Part shown: positions 1 to 9,651 of the stretch, piece after piece
Layout: every line of letters starts with the position of its first letter
Numbering within the stretch: the stretch's first letter is position 1
Position numbers and translations under genes: made by a program
The notes under the pieces: generated by a model
The model's input: the letters and a program-made list of their open reading frames with translations, nothing else
Database searches by the model: none
Told to the model about the DNA's origin: nothing
Source: Pararhodospirillum photometricum DSM 122
Lineage (GTDB): Bacteria; Pseudomonadota; Alphaproteobacteria; Rhodospirillales; Rhodospirillaceae
Assembly (NCBI RefSeq): GCF_000284415.1
Contig: NC_017059.1
Coordinates: 2,411,921-2,447,992, forward strand
Reading direction: 5' to 3'
DNA: 36,072 nt

Positions 1-1
1 A

Positions 2-1192
2 AAGAGCCGCTTCATGGGCGTGGAGCTGTTCAACAAGGTTCTGGGCCTGATCGGCTGCGGCAACATCGGCTCCATCGTTGCCGAGCGCGCCGTGGCTCTG
101 CGCATGCGCGTCATCGCCTTCGACCCCTACCTGTCGCCCGAGCGCGCCTTGGCCCTGGGCGTGGAAAAGGTCGAACTCGACGATCTGATCGCGCGCGCCG
201 ACATTATTACCCTGCACACCCCTCTGACCGACAAGACCCGCGGCATCCTCAATGCCGATGCCATCGCCCGCATGAAGCGCGGCGTGCGCATCATCAACTG
301 TGCGCGCGGCGGTCTGGTCGATGAGGCGGCCCTCAAGGAGGCCCTGGAAAGCGGTCAGGTCGCCGGGGCGGCTCTGGACGTGTTCACCCAGGAGCCGGCC
401 AAGGAAAACCCGCTGTTTGGCCTCGACAATGTCGTGTGTACCCCTCACCTCGGCGCCTCCACCAACGAGGCCCAGGAAAACGTCGCCCTCCAGGTGGCCG
501 AGCAGATCAGCGACTACCTGCTGACCGGCGCCGTGACCAACGCCCTTAACATGGCTGCCGTCACGGCCGAGGAAGCCCCGCGCCTGCGCCCCTACATGAA
601 GTTGTGCGAACACCTGGGCGGGTTTACCGGCCAGATTACCGAGAGCAGCCTCAAGTCGGTACAGATCGAGTACCTGGGCGATGTGGCCGACCTGAACACC
701 AAGCCGCTGACCGCCGTGGTGCTTCAGGGCGTGCTGTCGCCTTTGCTGGACTCGGTCAACATGGTCAACGCCCCGGTGATCGCGCGCGAGCGTAACATCG
801 AGGTCAAGGAGACCAAGAGCGAAAGCTGCAACAACTATCATAGCTTGATCCGGGTTCAGGTCACGACCGAGCGTCAGGTGCGCAGCGTCGAAGGCTCGCT
901 GTTCGGCGGCGCCCTGCCGCGTCTGGTGCGCATCAACGACATCCCGGTCGAGGCCGAGTTGGCGCCGAACATGCTTTACGTCGTCAACGAGGATCAGCCC
1001 GGCTTTATTGGTCGTCTGGGCTCGGTGCTGGGCGACGCGGGCATCAACATTGCCTCGTTCCATTTGGGGCGGGAGACGGTTGGCGGGCGGGCCATTTGCT
1101 TGGTGCAGGTCGATGGGCCGGTGCCGGCGGCCGTTCTTGAGGCGGTTTCGGCGTTGCCGCATGTTGTGATGGTCAAGGCTTTGAGCTTCTAA
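2..1192 (+). CDS. serA: D-3-phosphoglycerate dehydrogenase, 5' end outside window
   Basis: This enzyme catalyses the first step of serine synthesis, oxidising 3-phosphoglycerate to 3-phosphohydroxypyruvate with NAD in the cytoplasm. The frame is open from base 2 (KSRFMGVELFNK), so the ATG at 14 is internal and the first ~130 residues lie upstream. Visible features are the NAD-binding loop GLIGCGNIGS, the catalytic-region motif INCARGGLVDE and the active-site histidine in CTPHLGAST. A middle regulatory (ASB-type) domain follows, and a C-terminal ACT domain begins near MLYVVNEDQPGFIGRLGSV. The remaining 396 residues fit the C-terminal three quarters of the long (~525 aa) SerA form. A palindromic repeat follows the stop. 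The functional link with glyA (14765) is serine/glycine metabolism. Confidence 0.95.
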   Translation, partial: KSRFMGVELFNKVLGLIGCGNIGSIVAERAVALRMRVIAFDPYLSPERALALGVEKVELDDLIARADIITLHTPLTDKTRGILNADAIARMKRGVRIINCARGGLVDEAALKEALESGQVAGAALDVFTQEPAKENPLFGLDNVVCTPHLGASTNEAQENVALQVAEQISDYLLTGAVTNALNMAAVTAEEAPRLRPYMKLCEHLGGFTGQITESSLKSVQIEYLGDVADLNTKPLTAVVLQGVLSPLLDSVNMVNAPVIARERNIEVKETKSESCNNYHSLIRVQVTTERQVRSVEGSLFGGALPRLVRINDIPVEAELAPNMLYVVNEDQPGFIGRLGSVLGDAGINIASFHLGRETVGGRAICLVQVDGPVPAAVLEAVSALPHVVMVKALSF

Positions 1193-1210
1193 GCCTTTAT
1201 AGCAAAGAGG

Positions 1211-1244
1211 AAGGCTGGGGAGGCTTGCCTCCCCACGACCCCTC
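1211..1244 (-). repeat. Palindromic repeat, copy 1
   Basis: The core GGGGAGGC-TT-GCCTCCCC lies at 1217-1234, with AAGGCT before it and ACGACCCCT after it. This is the reverse orientation of the copy at 1898. It sits between serA and the LysE gene, 15-20 bases after the serA stop. It can fold into an 8-bp GC stem but has no T-run on the plus strand. Confidence 0.8.
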
Positions 1245-1266
1245 CATGAAGGGGGCGGGGGCGATT

Positions 1267-1890
1267 ATGAGTGTGATGGAGGCCGTTTGGACTTTGGGGT
1301 CCATTGGGGTGGTGCAGTTGTTGGCGGTGATTTCGCCGGGGCCGAGCTTTCTTATTGTGGCGCGCACGGCGGTCGCGCGGTCGCGTACTGAGGGAGCGAA
1401 GATTGCCGTGGGGTTGGCGGCGGGGACCGTGGTGTGGTCCACTGGAGCGTTGGTGGGGCTGACCTCGTTGTTTCATGCCGTGCCGGTGGCGTTTACGATC
1501 ATGAAGGTGCTGGGCGCCTTGTTCTTGCTGTGGATCGCCTTCCAGACCTTCCGTCATGCCGCCCAGCCCCTGGATCTGGAGCCCTCGACCGAGCGCGGTG
1601 TCGAGAATCCCTTCGTGAAGGGCTTTCTCACCCAGATCGCTAACCCAAAGGTCGCGGTGTTCTTCGGCTCGATCTTTATCGCCCTGCTGCCCGCCGCGCC
1701 GCCCCTGTGGATGAGCGTCGCCCTGGTCGCCATCGTTTCTTTCAACGAACTCTGGTGGTACTCCCTGGTCGCCCTGGGCTGCGGCTCGGGCCCGGTGCGC
1801 ACCCTCTATCTCAAGGCCAAGACTACTGTGGACCGCGTTACCGGCCTTTTCCTCGGCGCCCTCGGCCTCAAACTCCTCGCCGACGCCTAA
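1267..1890 (+). CDS. LysE/RhtB family amino-acid exporter
   Basis: This is an inner-membrane exporter of the LysE/RhtB family, which expels amino acids or their analogues; the substrate cannot be told from sequence. It is 207 aa and mostly hydrophobic, with about six membrane segments. The N-terminal family signature AVISPGPSFLIVARTAV is clear, and the loop near residues 95-135 (ENPFVKGFLTQIANPKVAVFF) carries the family's NP motif. I chose ATG 1267 because AAGGGGG lies upstream at a usable distance. The frame stays open further back to a TTG at 1225, but that would start inside the palindromic repeat. ATG 1276 is also possible. The gene converges on the DUF1311 gene at 1939. Confidence 0.85.
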   Translation: MSVMEAVWTLGSIGVVQLLAVISPGPSFLIVARTAVARSRTEGAKIAVGLAAGTVVWSTGALVGLTSLFHAVPVAFTIMKVLGALFLLWIAFQTFRHAAQPLDLEPSTERGVENPFVKGFLTQIANPKVAVFFGSIFIALLPAAPPLWMSVALVAIVSFNELWWYSLVALGCGSGPVRTLYLKAKTTVDRVTGLFLGALGLKLLADA

Positions 1891-1897
1891 AAAAGCC

Positions 1898-1931
1898 GAG
1901 GGGTCTGGGGAGGCCGCGCCTCCCCGGCCTT
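1898..1931 (+). repeat. Palindromic repeat, copy 2
   Basis: The core GGGGAGGC-CGC-GCCTCCCC lies at 1907-1925, preceded by GAGGGGTCT and followed by GGCCTT. It is 3' of the LysE gene and also 3' of the convergent gene ending at 1939, so it could serve as a shared transcript end. Confidence 0.85.
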
Positions 1932-1938
1932 GTTTCTT

Positions 1939-3057
1939 TTACTTCCCCAAACACGCATCAAACGCCGCCGCCGTGGCCAGGGCCTGCCCCGGATCCAGGG
2001 TCTGGAACGTCTTGGCCCCTGGTTGGGCAATGACCTTCAGATAACACCGCTCCGCCTGAGTGGCCCCCGGCAGGGTGATAAAGCTAGCGGCGTCCTCGCC
2101 GATCTCCACGCTGATCAAGGTTTCACCCCCGCCGTTCAGGGGATGGCGCACGGTGGCGGTCGCTGCGCAGCACGCCGCACAGTCAGGCAACTCAAGGGCA
2201 GCAGCGTTATCGTCCTGGGCGGCCCGCACGCCCATCAAGGAGAGCAGGGAGAGCGGCGTCAGGGCCAGCTCAAGGCGCACGCTGTCGCCCTCGCGGGTGG
2301 CGGTGTCGATGCCGCCGTTGCAGCGATCGCCGCCGCCGCGCAGGATTTCGGCTTGGAGCATCACCTCGCCCTGGGCCCCTGGGGTTTGCCGCAGGGCGGC
2401 CACGCTGCTGAAGGACCCGGTGCCGCCGCCGTCATACTGGGCCAAGATCAGATCGCGGCCATCGGCCAGCCGGCCCAAGGGCAGGTAGCTGAACCAAGCC
2501 CAGGTGGGTCCCCAGGGCGTGCCTTCGCTGCTGACGACATCGCTCTCCTCAAACACCGGGTTCTGGACATTCCCCTGGGCGCAGGCCTTGAGGGGAAGGG
2601 GGGCGGAGCTGCCATCGCCAAAACCGGGCAGGGCGGCGGCCACGCACAGCGGATGCAAGGGATGGGGCGGGGCCGCCGTGGGGGGAACCTCGGCCCCCAG
2701 GGCGGCGAGGCGGGCGTCGTAAACCCGGGCGAGGCAAGGCGCGGCCTGCCAGAGCTGGGCAAGAGGGATGTCGGCGGGCGACGCGGCCTTGGGAAGAGGG
2801 CAAGCCGTATCGCGAGCTTTCAACCAAGCCCGTTGCTCCGCCTGGAGCGCCTTGGCCTGCTCCGGGGCGGCGGTGGCGCGCTTGGCCTTGTAGGCCTCGG
2901 TCAGGGCCGTATCGCGCGACGCCAAGCCGCCATCGGCGCAGACCAGCATTTCGGCGGGAGTCTTGGCCTCCAGGCAGTCAAAACCGGGCGTGGCCGCCAG
3001 GGCCGGCAGGCTGACCAGGGGAAGGCCCAGAGCCAGGGCCAAGAGAGCTTTGCGCAT
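1939..3057 (-). CDS. Secreted LprI-like (DUF1311) protein
   Basis: This is an exported protein of unknown function, 372 aa. A Sec signal peptide (MRKALLALALGLPLVSLPALA) leads into a DUF1311/LprI-type domain at about residues 25-105. It shows the family pattern FDCLEAKTPAEMLVCADGGL followed by LTEAYKAKRA and AWLKARDTACPL, with paired cysteines. The remaining ~260 residues are not recognised but include several Cys (DCAACCAA), so disulphides in the periplasm are likely. LprI of Mycobacterium inhibits lysozyme, but that role cannot be assumed here. The start is ATG at 3057 with GAGGA upstream; the open frame reaches 3087 through non-preferred codons. The gene is probably co-transcribed with the exported protein gene at 3139-4389. 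Confidence 0.75.
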   Translation of the reverse strand: MRKALLALALGLPLVSLPALAATPGFDCLEAKTPAEMLVCADGGLASRDTALTEAYKAKRATAAPEQAKALQAEQRAWLKARDTACPLPKAASPADIPLAQLWQAAPCLARVYDARLAALGAEVPPTAAPPHPLHPLCVAAALPGFGDGSSAPLPLKACAQGNVQNPVFEESDVVSSEGTPWGPTWAWFSYLPLGRLADGRDLILAQYDGGGTGSFSSVAALRQTPGAQGEVMLQAEILRGGGDRCNGGIDTATREGDSVRLELALTPLSLLSLMGVRAAQDDNAAALELPDCAACCAATATVRHPLNGGGETLISVEIGEDAASFITLPGATQAERCYLKVIAQPGAKTFQTLDPGQALATAAAFDACLGK

Positions 3058-3093
3058 GGTTATCCTCACAAGAGAAGCGAACCCCAAGGACCC

Positions 3094-3127
3094 GAGGGGT
3101 CTGGGGAGGCCGCGCCTCCCCGGCCTT
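3094..3127 (+). repeat. Palindromic repeat, copy 3
   Basis: The core GGGGAGGC-CGC-GCCTCCCC lies at 3103-3121 with flanks GAGGGGTCT and GGCCTT. It lies between the two exported-protein genes, 3' of the one ending at 3139 and 5' of the DUF1311 gene. Confidence 0.85.
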
Positions 3128-3138
3128 CCCTTCCCAGG

Positions 3139-4389
3139 TCATCGGCTCCCCACAGTAAGAGCCTGCCCGGTGAACGGGTTCCAGCGGGTGGCGGCCAGAA
3201 CCGCCCAGGCCGTCGCGCCCAGATGAGGAATCTTATAATAAAAAAAATCAGCCGTCGTGCTCGCCGGCCCCAAGGCCAGACCGGTGGAAAGGCGCTCCTC
3301 CGGGGTGGCCCACAGATACCCGGTGGGACTGATCTGCGCGGCAACGCTCGCCATCTCGGCGTTCGCCGGCCGGCCGCGGACGGCGAGGGCGAGGGCGGCC
3401 TGGGCGGTACCCTCGGTCCACAAGCCGGCACGGTCGTTGTTGAAGGCGTAGCCGCCGGGGACACCGTGGGCGGTGCGGGCGTAGTCGAGAGCCCGCGCCC
3501 AGGCGGGTGGGGCCTCGGGCAGGAGTTGGGCCCAGAGTTGGGCATCAAGGCCCGAACTGCCGGTGTTGGGGGTGACGCCATCCGGGGTGGTGCCGGTGAG
3601 GAAGTGGCCCGAGGGCTCGTCCCACAGGGCTTGCACGAAAGCCCGGGCGTGATCGCGGCCCTTGGCCCAGGGGCCGGGCGCGCCGACGGCCAGCAGGCGG
3701 CGGAACAGGGCTTCGGCGTCGATGGCGTGTTCGGTCGATTTCCAGGTGAGGCGTTGGGCCCCCTGGTCGTTGCCGTGCACACCGCCGGTGAAGCCGCCGG
3801 GACCTTTGGTGTCTTGGGTGTGGGTCATGATCCACTGGCCGAGTTGGGCGGCGGCGGCGGTGAAGCCGGGGTCGTGGGTGGCCTCGCCCAGGGCGACCAG
3901 GGCGAGGCCGGCCCAGGCAACGTTGCCGGTGGCCGTGCCCACTTGGGTGTCGTCCTCCAGCCACGCCTGACGGGTGGCATCCCACCAGCCATGCGGTGGC
4001 GGGGTCTCGGGCTGGGGGCCGGCGCGGTAGGCATTGCGCAGGCGTCCCAAGGGCGGGGCGACGCGGTCGCTTACGGTGGCCCGGCGCAAGGCTTCGCCCA
4101 CCCGGCGCGCCTCGGGCACCGCATCGCAGGCGAGCAGGGCCAGGACGGCCAGGGCGTTATCGTAGGTGAAGGCCGCGCCGGCCAGGGCGGGGTCGGCCGG
4201 AGGGGGATCGTAGCTGGGCAGCAACACGGCCGGGCCCTCGAGAGCGGCGACGCGGCCGGTGAGGGTGTCGCAGCCCCGGGATTTCAGGAGGGGGACGGGG
4301 TCGGGCGTGGCCGCGGCGGCAACCGGCGCCTGGGCAAGAAGGCCGGCGGACACCAAGAAGAGTCCCCCGAGGGCGTGTCGCAGGCGCAT
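3139..4389 (-). CDS. Exported alpha/alpha-toroid-like protein, function unknown
   Basis: This is a 416-aa exported protein with a signal peptide at residues 1-26 (MRLRHALGGLFLVSAG... ending AAAA). The mature part has repeated helical-hairpin signatures such as FTYDNALAVLALLACD, GNVAWAGLALVALGEA and STEHAIDAEALFRRLLA, and an aromatic-rich GWWDATRQAW. This is the pattern of six-hairpin (alpha/alpha)6 glycosidase-like proteins, some of which act on polysaccharides. The substrate is unknown, and I infer the fold from repeat texture only. The start is ATG 4389: the GTG at 4401 belongs to its GTGAGGA ribosome-binding region, which is almost identical to that of the DUF1311 gene downstream. Confidence 0.6.
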   Translation of the reverse strand: MRLRHALGGLFLVSAGLLAQAPVAAAATPDPVPLLKSRGCDTLTGRVAALEGPAVLLPSYDPPPADPALAGAAFTYDNALAVLALLACDAVPEARRVGEALRRATVSDRVAPPLGRLRNAYRAGPQPETPPPHGWWDATRQAWLEDDTQVGTATGNVAWAGLALVALGEATHDPGFTAAAAQLGQWIMTHTQDTKGPGGFTGGVHGNDQGAQRLTWKSTEHAIDAEALFRRLLAVGAPGPWAKGRDHARAFVQALWDEPSGHFLTGTTPDGVTPNTGSSGLDAQLWAQLLPEAPPAWARALDYARTAHGVPGGYAFNNDRAGLWTEGTAQAALALAVRGRPANAEMASVAAQISPTGYLWATPEERLSTGLALGPASTTADFFYYKIPHLGATAWAVLAATRWNPFTGQALTVGSR

Positions 4390-4552
4390 GGTTTTCCTCA
4401 CTTTTTTTTGCGGTCCTTTCCCCCATGGTTTGGGATCGAGTCTATGGTAAACTATATTACTGGGAAAAGGGATCCCGGGCGTGGTCGCGGTTCTTCAAAG
4501 GGACGGGTAAGGCCGGGATCATCTGAACGACGTCCTCGAAAGGAGGTCTGTC

Positions 4553-5188
4553 ATGGAAACGCAGTATACAACGGCCGAGCGCTGGATGGACGGGATTGTC
4601 CATGTGGTCGGTGTTTCTCTAGCTCTTGTCGCGATTGTGGTTTTGCTCTCGCTGGTGATTCCTACAGGAAATTCCCTTTTAGTTGTCGCGGCTAGTATTT
4701 ATGCCTTGGGACTGATGGCCACCTTTGGATTCTCGGCCGCATATAACATAAGCATGTCGCCACGGTGGAAGGACCTGCTGAGGCGCTTCGATCACGCCGC
4801 GATTTATCTCATGATCGCCGGGACCTACACGCCCCTTGCCATGATCAGTGTGGGAGGGGTGGTGGGCTACGCCCTGTTAAGCGTGGTGTGGACCATCGCC
4901 CTGATCGGTTTGGTGCTGAAACTGTCGTGGCCTGATCGCTTCGAGCGGTTGTCCTTGGTCCTTTATCTGGCCTTGGGCTGGCTTGGACTGGCCGCTGCCG
5001 GATCCATTATTGCCGCGTTGCCCGTGGCGGCCCTGGTCTTGCTGTTGATTGGCGGCCTGATGTACACCACCGGGGTGATTTTTCATCTCTGGACTCGCCT
5101 TAGCTTTCATAAAGCCATTTGGCATGGGTTTGTTCTGACAGCGGCGGTTTGCCACTATGCCGCTGTCTTGGAGTCGATCCTCCCTTAG
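4553..5188 (+). CDS. Hemolysin III family (PAQR-like) membrane protein
   Basis: This is a polytopic inner-membrane protein of 211 aa, the usual length for the hemolysin III/YqfA family within the PAQR-related superfamily. The N-terminus TAERWMDGIVHVVG carries the conserved HxxG region. About seven hydrophobic segments follow, with the family motif RFDHAAIYLMIAGTYTP at ~78-94 and a late His in AVCHYAAVLESIL. Despite the name, haemolysis is documented for very few members, and a role in lipid or membrane homeostasis is more likely. A strong AAGGAGG ribosome-binding site precedes ATG 4553. The gene stands alone, divergent from 3139-4389, and ends at a palindromic repeat. Confidence 0.88.
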   Translation: METQYTTAERWMDGIVHVVGVSLALVAIVVLLSLVIPTGNSLLVVAASIYALGLMATFGFSAAYNISMSPRWKDLLRRFDHAAIYLMIAGTYTPLAMISVGGVVGYALLSVVWTIALIGLVLKLSWPDRFERLSLVLYLALGWLGLAAAGSIIAALPVAALVLLLIGGLMYTTGVIFHLWTRLSFHKAIWHGFVLTAAVCHYAAVLESILP

Positions 5189-5204
5189 AGTCTGGATGGG
5201 ATCG

Positions 5205-5238
5205 AAGGGTCTGGGGAGGCCGTGCCTCCCCGGCCTTT
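5205..5238 (+). repeat. Palindromic repeat, copy 4
   Basis: The core GGGGAGGC-CGT-GCCTCCCC lies at 5213-5231, preceded by GAAGGGTCT and followed by GGCCTTTTC. It lies 3' of the hemolysin III gene. The short T-run after the stem makes it terminator-like. Confidence 0.8.
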
Positions 5239-5369
5239 TCTTGCCGGGATAGAAGACCGGGGAGGCGCGTCCTTGATTCGCCGCCGCTCTGCCGTCATGA
5301 TTGCCTTTTGTTGGGGCAGAGTGTCCCAGCCTGCCCAGGAGAGGGCAGGGCTGTGAGGGAGGGGCTGCC

Positions 5370-6575
5370 ATGTTCGAGCCGATCAAGGCTCCCTGGATTC
5401 GGGCCGGGGTGCTCCTCCATGAACCGGGCATGCCCGTTGAGGACGTTCTGGAGGCGTTTGTCGGTGCGTTGCGCGAGCGCGGCTTCAAGGTGGCCGGCGC
5501 CGTTCAGCGTGAGCGCGACGGGGTGATCCAGGTTGCCGATCTGGCCAGCGGGACCGTGTCCGTCGCCGAAACACCCTCCCACGCCCTGCGCCTCGCCGGG
5601 GGCAGTCTGCGCCGCGCCCTGCGCGACGACGTGGATCTGGTGGTCCTTAGTCCCTTCAATGCCTTTGAAAGCGCAGTGCGCGAGATGATGGCTACCTTGG
5701 AGGAGGGAGCGGGGCAGCAGGGGATGCCGGTGCTGACCACCCTGTCGGGGGGTGACGTGCAGCGCTGGTTGGAGGTGGCCGGCTCACGCGGGACCCTTTT
5801 ACTGCCCACGCCGCGCGCCTTGTGGCAGTGGTGGGGGCCCGAGCGGCTGTATGATGATCTTTCTTTGGGGGTGGCCCAGGACGAGGTGCGGCGCATTGTG
5901 TGCGGGCCGCGCTGGTTGATGATCGAGGGGCCGGCCGGGGTGGGCTTGGCCCATCTTTCGGGAGCGTCGCGCGACCTGCAAGGGCGGCTCGACGAGTTGC
6001 GCCGGCGTTCCTTGCGTCAGTTGGCCGAGTTGTACCGCTCCTGGGACCCGCTGGACATGGCCGTCGCGGTGGCGGCTCTCAACGCCCATGTCAATCGCGT
6101 TGACCTGGAGACCTTGCCCGGCAACGGGACTGAAAGCTTGCGCGGCGAGGCGGGGCGGGTGGTCGTGGTGGGGGCTTTCCCGGGCTTGGCCGATACCGTG
6201 CCCCATCCTCAAGTGATTGAGGCCAATCCCCGGCCCGGCGAATTTCCCCCCTCAGCCATGGAGTCCCTCTTGCCCGGCTGTGCGCGGGCGGTGGTGGCCT
6301 CGTCGAGTCTTCTCAATCGCACGCTGCCGCGCGTCCTGCGCTTGGCCCAAGGCGCCCGTGTTGCCTTGATTGGGCCGGGAACGCCGCTGTCGCCGCGCCT
6401 GCATGCCTATGGGGTGGAGCGGATGGGGGGGCTGATCGTGCGTGATGCCGATGGCTTGGCGGCGGCCTTGCGGGCGGGGGCGCTGCCCCGGGAGTTCGTG
6501 CGCTTTGGCGACTATCGCCATCTCCAGGCCGAGCCGCCGGCCGAGGAACGAAGTTACCGCTTTCGGGCCGTGTAA
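5370..6575 (+). CDS. DUF2478-DUF4213-DUF364 fusion, probable molybdenum-linked protein
   Basis: This is a 401-aa cytoplasmic protein joining two usually separate modules. Residues ~5-148 match the DUF2478 pattern (VAGAVQRE, DLASGTVSV, VDLVVLSPF, GMPVLTTLSG), a P-loop-like family often found with molybdate genes. Residues ~152-245 match DUF4213 (QWWGPERLYDDLSLG, then SWDPLDMAVAVAALNA). Residues ~262-390 match DUF364, a putative metal-chelatase family (VVVVGAFPGL, EANPRPGEFPPSAMESLLPG, VASSSLLNRTLPRVL, ALIGPGTPLSPRLHAYGV). ATG 5370 follows a GGGAGGGG site. A molbindin gene converges on it 39 bases after the stop. A role in molybdenum handling is inferred from the domains and this neighbour; no activity is known. 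Confidence 0.75.
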   Translation: MFEPIKAPWIRAGVLLHEPGMPVEDVLEAFVGALRERGFKVAGAVQRERDGVIQVADLASGTVSVAETPSHALRLAGGSLRRALRDDVDLVVLSPFNAFESAVREMMATLEEGAGQQGMPVLTTLSGGDVQRWLEVAGSRGTLLLPTPRALWQWWGPERLYDDLSLGVAQDEVRRIVCGPRWLMIEGPAGVGLAHLSGASRDLQGRLDELRRRSLRQLAELYRSWDPLDMAVAVAALNAHVNRVDLETLPGNGTESLRGEAGRVVVVGAFPGLADTVPHPQVIEANPRPGEFPPSAMESLLPGCARAVVASSSLLNRTLPRVLRLAQGARVALIGPGTPLSPRLHAYGVERMGGLIVRDADGLAAALRAGALPREFVRFGDYRHLQAEPPAEERSYRFRAV

Positions 6576-6578
6576 CCG

Positions 6579-6606
6579 AGGGGGCGGGGGAGGACGAGCC
6601 TCCCCT
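6579..6606 (+). repeat. Palindromic repeat, copy 5 (degenerate)
   Basis: The core GGGGAGG-ACGA-GCCTCCCC lies at 6587-6605 without the usual GAGGGGTCT flank. It separates the convergent DUF2478 fusion gene and molbindin gene. Confidence 0.6.
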
Positions 6607-6613
6607 ACCAGTC

Positions 6614-6817
6614 TTACTTGGCCAGCATGACTTCGGTGGACTTGATGATGGCCGAGACTTCGTCGCCGACGGTCAAGCCCAGATCGTCAATGGCTTCCAC
6701 GGAGACGACGGAGGTGACGCTCTGGCCCCCGATGTCGATCTTCACCTTGGCGACAATCTGCCCCTTGGCGATTTCCACGACTTTTCCCTTGAGGGCGTTG
6801 CGAGCACTGATCTTCAT
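6614..6817 (-). CDS. mop: Molbindin (TOBE/Mop domain molybdate-binding protein)
   Basis: This is a 67-aa single Mop/TOBE domain: MKISARNALKGKVVEI, then GQIVAKVKIDIGGQSVTSVVS, EAIDDLGLTVGDEVSAIIKSTEVMLAK. Molbindins of this size assemble into hexamers that bind molybdate or tungstate in the cytoplasm and buffer its level. The match covers the whole protein. The start is ATG 6817 with GGAG upstream; a longer frame back to 6901 lacks family similarity. A short tandem repeat lies just upstream (6836-6861). The convergent neighbour is the DUF2478/DUF364 protein, which supports a shared molybdenum theme. Confidence 0.9.
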   Translation of the reverse strand: MKISARNALKGKVVEIAKGQIVAKVKIDIGGQSVTSVVSVEAIDDLGLTVGDEVSAIIKSTEVMLAK

Positions 6818-6835
6818 GGTAGGTCTCCAGGATGA

Positions 6836-6861
6836 ACTATCTTGCCGGACTATCTTGGGGT
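6836..6861. repeat. 13-bp tandem repeat upstream of molbindin gene
   Basis: Two imperfect 13-base units, ACTATCTTGCCGG and ACTATCTTGGGGT, lie back to back 19-44 bases upstream of the molbindin start. The position fits a small operator or promoter element, but nothing else supports this. Confidence 0.35.
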
Positions 6862-7086
6862 CCGTGGCGAGGAGTATTGCCTCAATCTCTTCGTGTGTCA
6901 ATCGTCGTGCTAGTTTATTAAAGAAAAAACCGTTATTACCCCAAGGTTTCGAGCGGTATTATTTGGCGTTTTTCGCTGTGCACTTCTTCTATCGTTCGGA
7001 GGCCCTCTTGCCGAACCCCATAAAAAAAACCGCCCTTCCCCCACAGGAAAAGCGGTCGCCCCTGCCCAGCCGCCCCCTAAGGAACG
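6862..7086. other. Intergenic stretch, no gene seen
   Basis: This stretch between the molbindin upstream region and the repeat behind hemB contains no credible reading frame. It is relatively A+T-rich (6910-6990) compared with its surroundings, as expected for the molbindin promoter region. I cannot point to a definite -35/-10 pair. Confidence 0.4.
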
Positions 7087-7120
7087 TAGGGGTCTGGGGA
7101 GGCCCCGCCTCCCCAGCCTT
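7087..7120 (+). repeat. Palindromic repeat, copy 6
   Basis: The core GGGGAGGC-CCC-GCCTCCCC lies at 7096-7114 with flanks AGGGGTCT and AGCCTTG. It lies six bases beyond the hemB stop (hemB runs on the minus strand). Confidence 0.85.
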
Positions 7121-7125
7121 GTTTT

Positions 7126-9428
<2,303 letters not shown>

Positions 9429-9651
9429 GCGCCATTTTCCTTTGTTGTTCCGGGCCAACGCGGCCTGCGAGGTCCCGACTGTGCGAGCCTGCCTTGCGGA
9501 AATCAAGCCTCATCCGGTGAAAATGTGAACTTTTTCGATGGCATGAATAGGGTGATGTGGCGGTGTTTACGTAAGCGTTAGTTTCGGCTTTTCCTGCCTT
9601 CGAGGGCCGATTATAGTCCGGGCCAAAAATCAAGGCCCCGGGAGGAAGCCC

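Noticed and set aside
1930..4695. Open frame of 921 codons on the plus strand
   Set aside because: It lies antisense to the two exported-protein genes, is Gly/Gln/Ala-rich without domain patterns, and runs across intergenic repeats and a divergent promoter region. It is a shadow of GC-rich coding DNA.
9429..9651. SAM-II-like riboswitch upstream of the sulfhydrylase gene
   Set aside because: Such elements are common before methionine genes in alphaproteobacteria and a short hairpin can be drawn, but the conserved SAM-II sequence blocks are not visible. A covariance-model search of 9429-9651 (minus strand) would decide.
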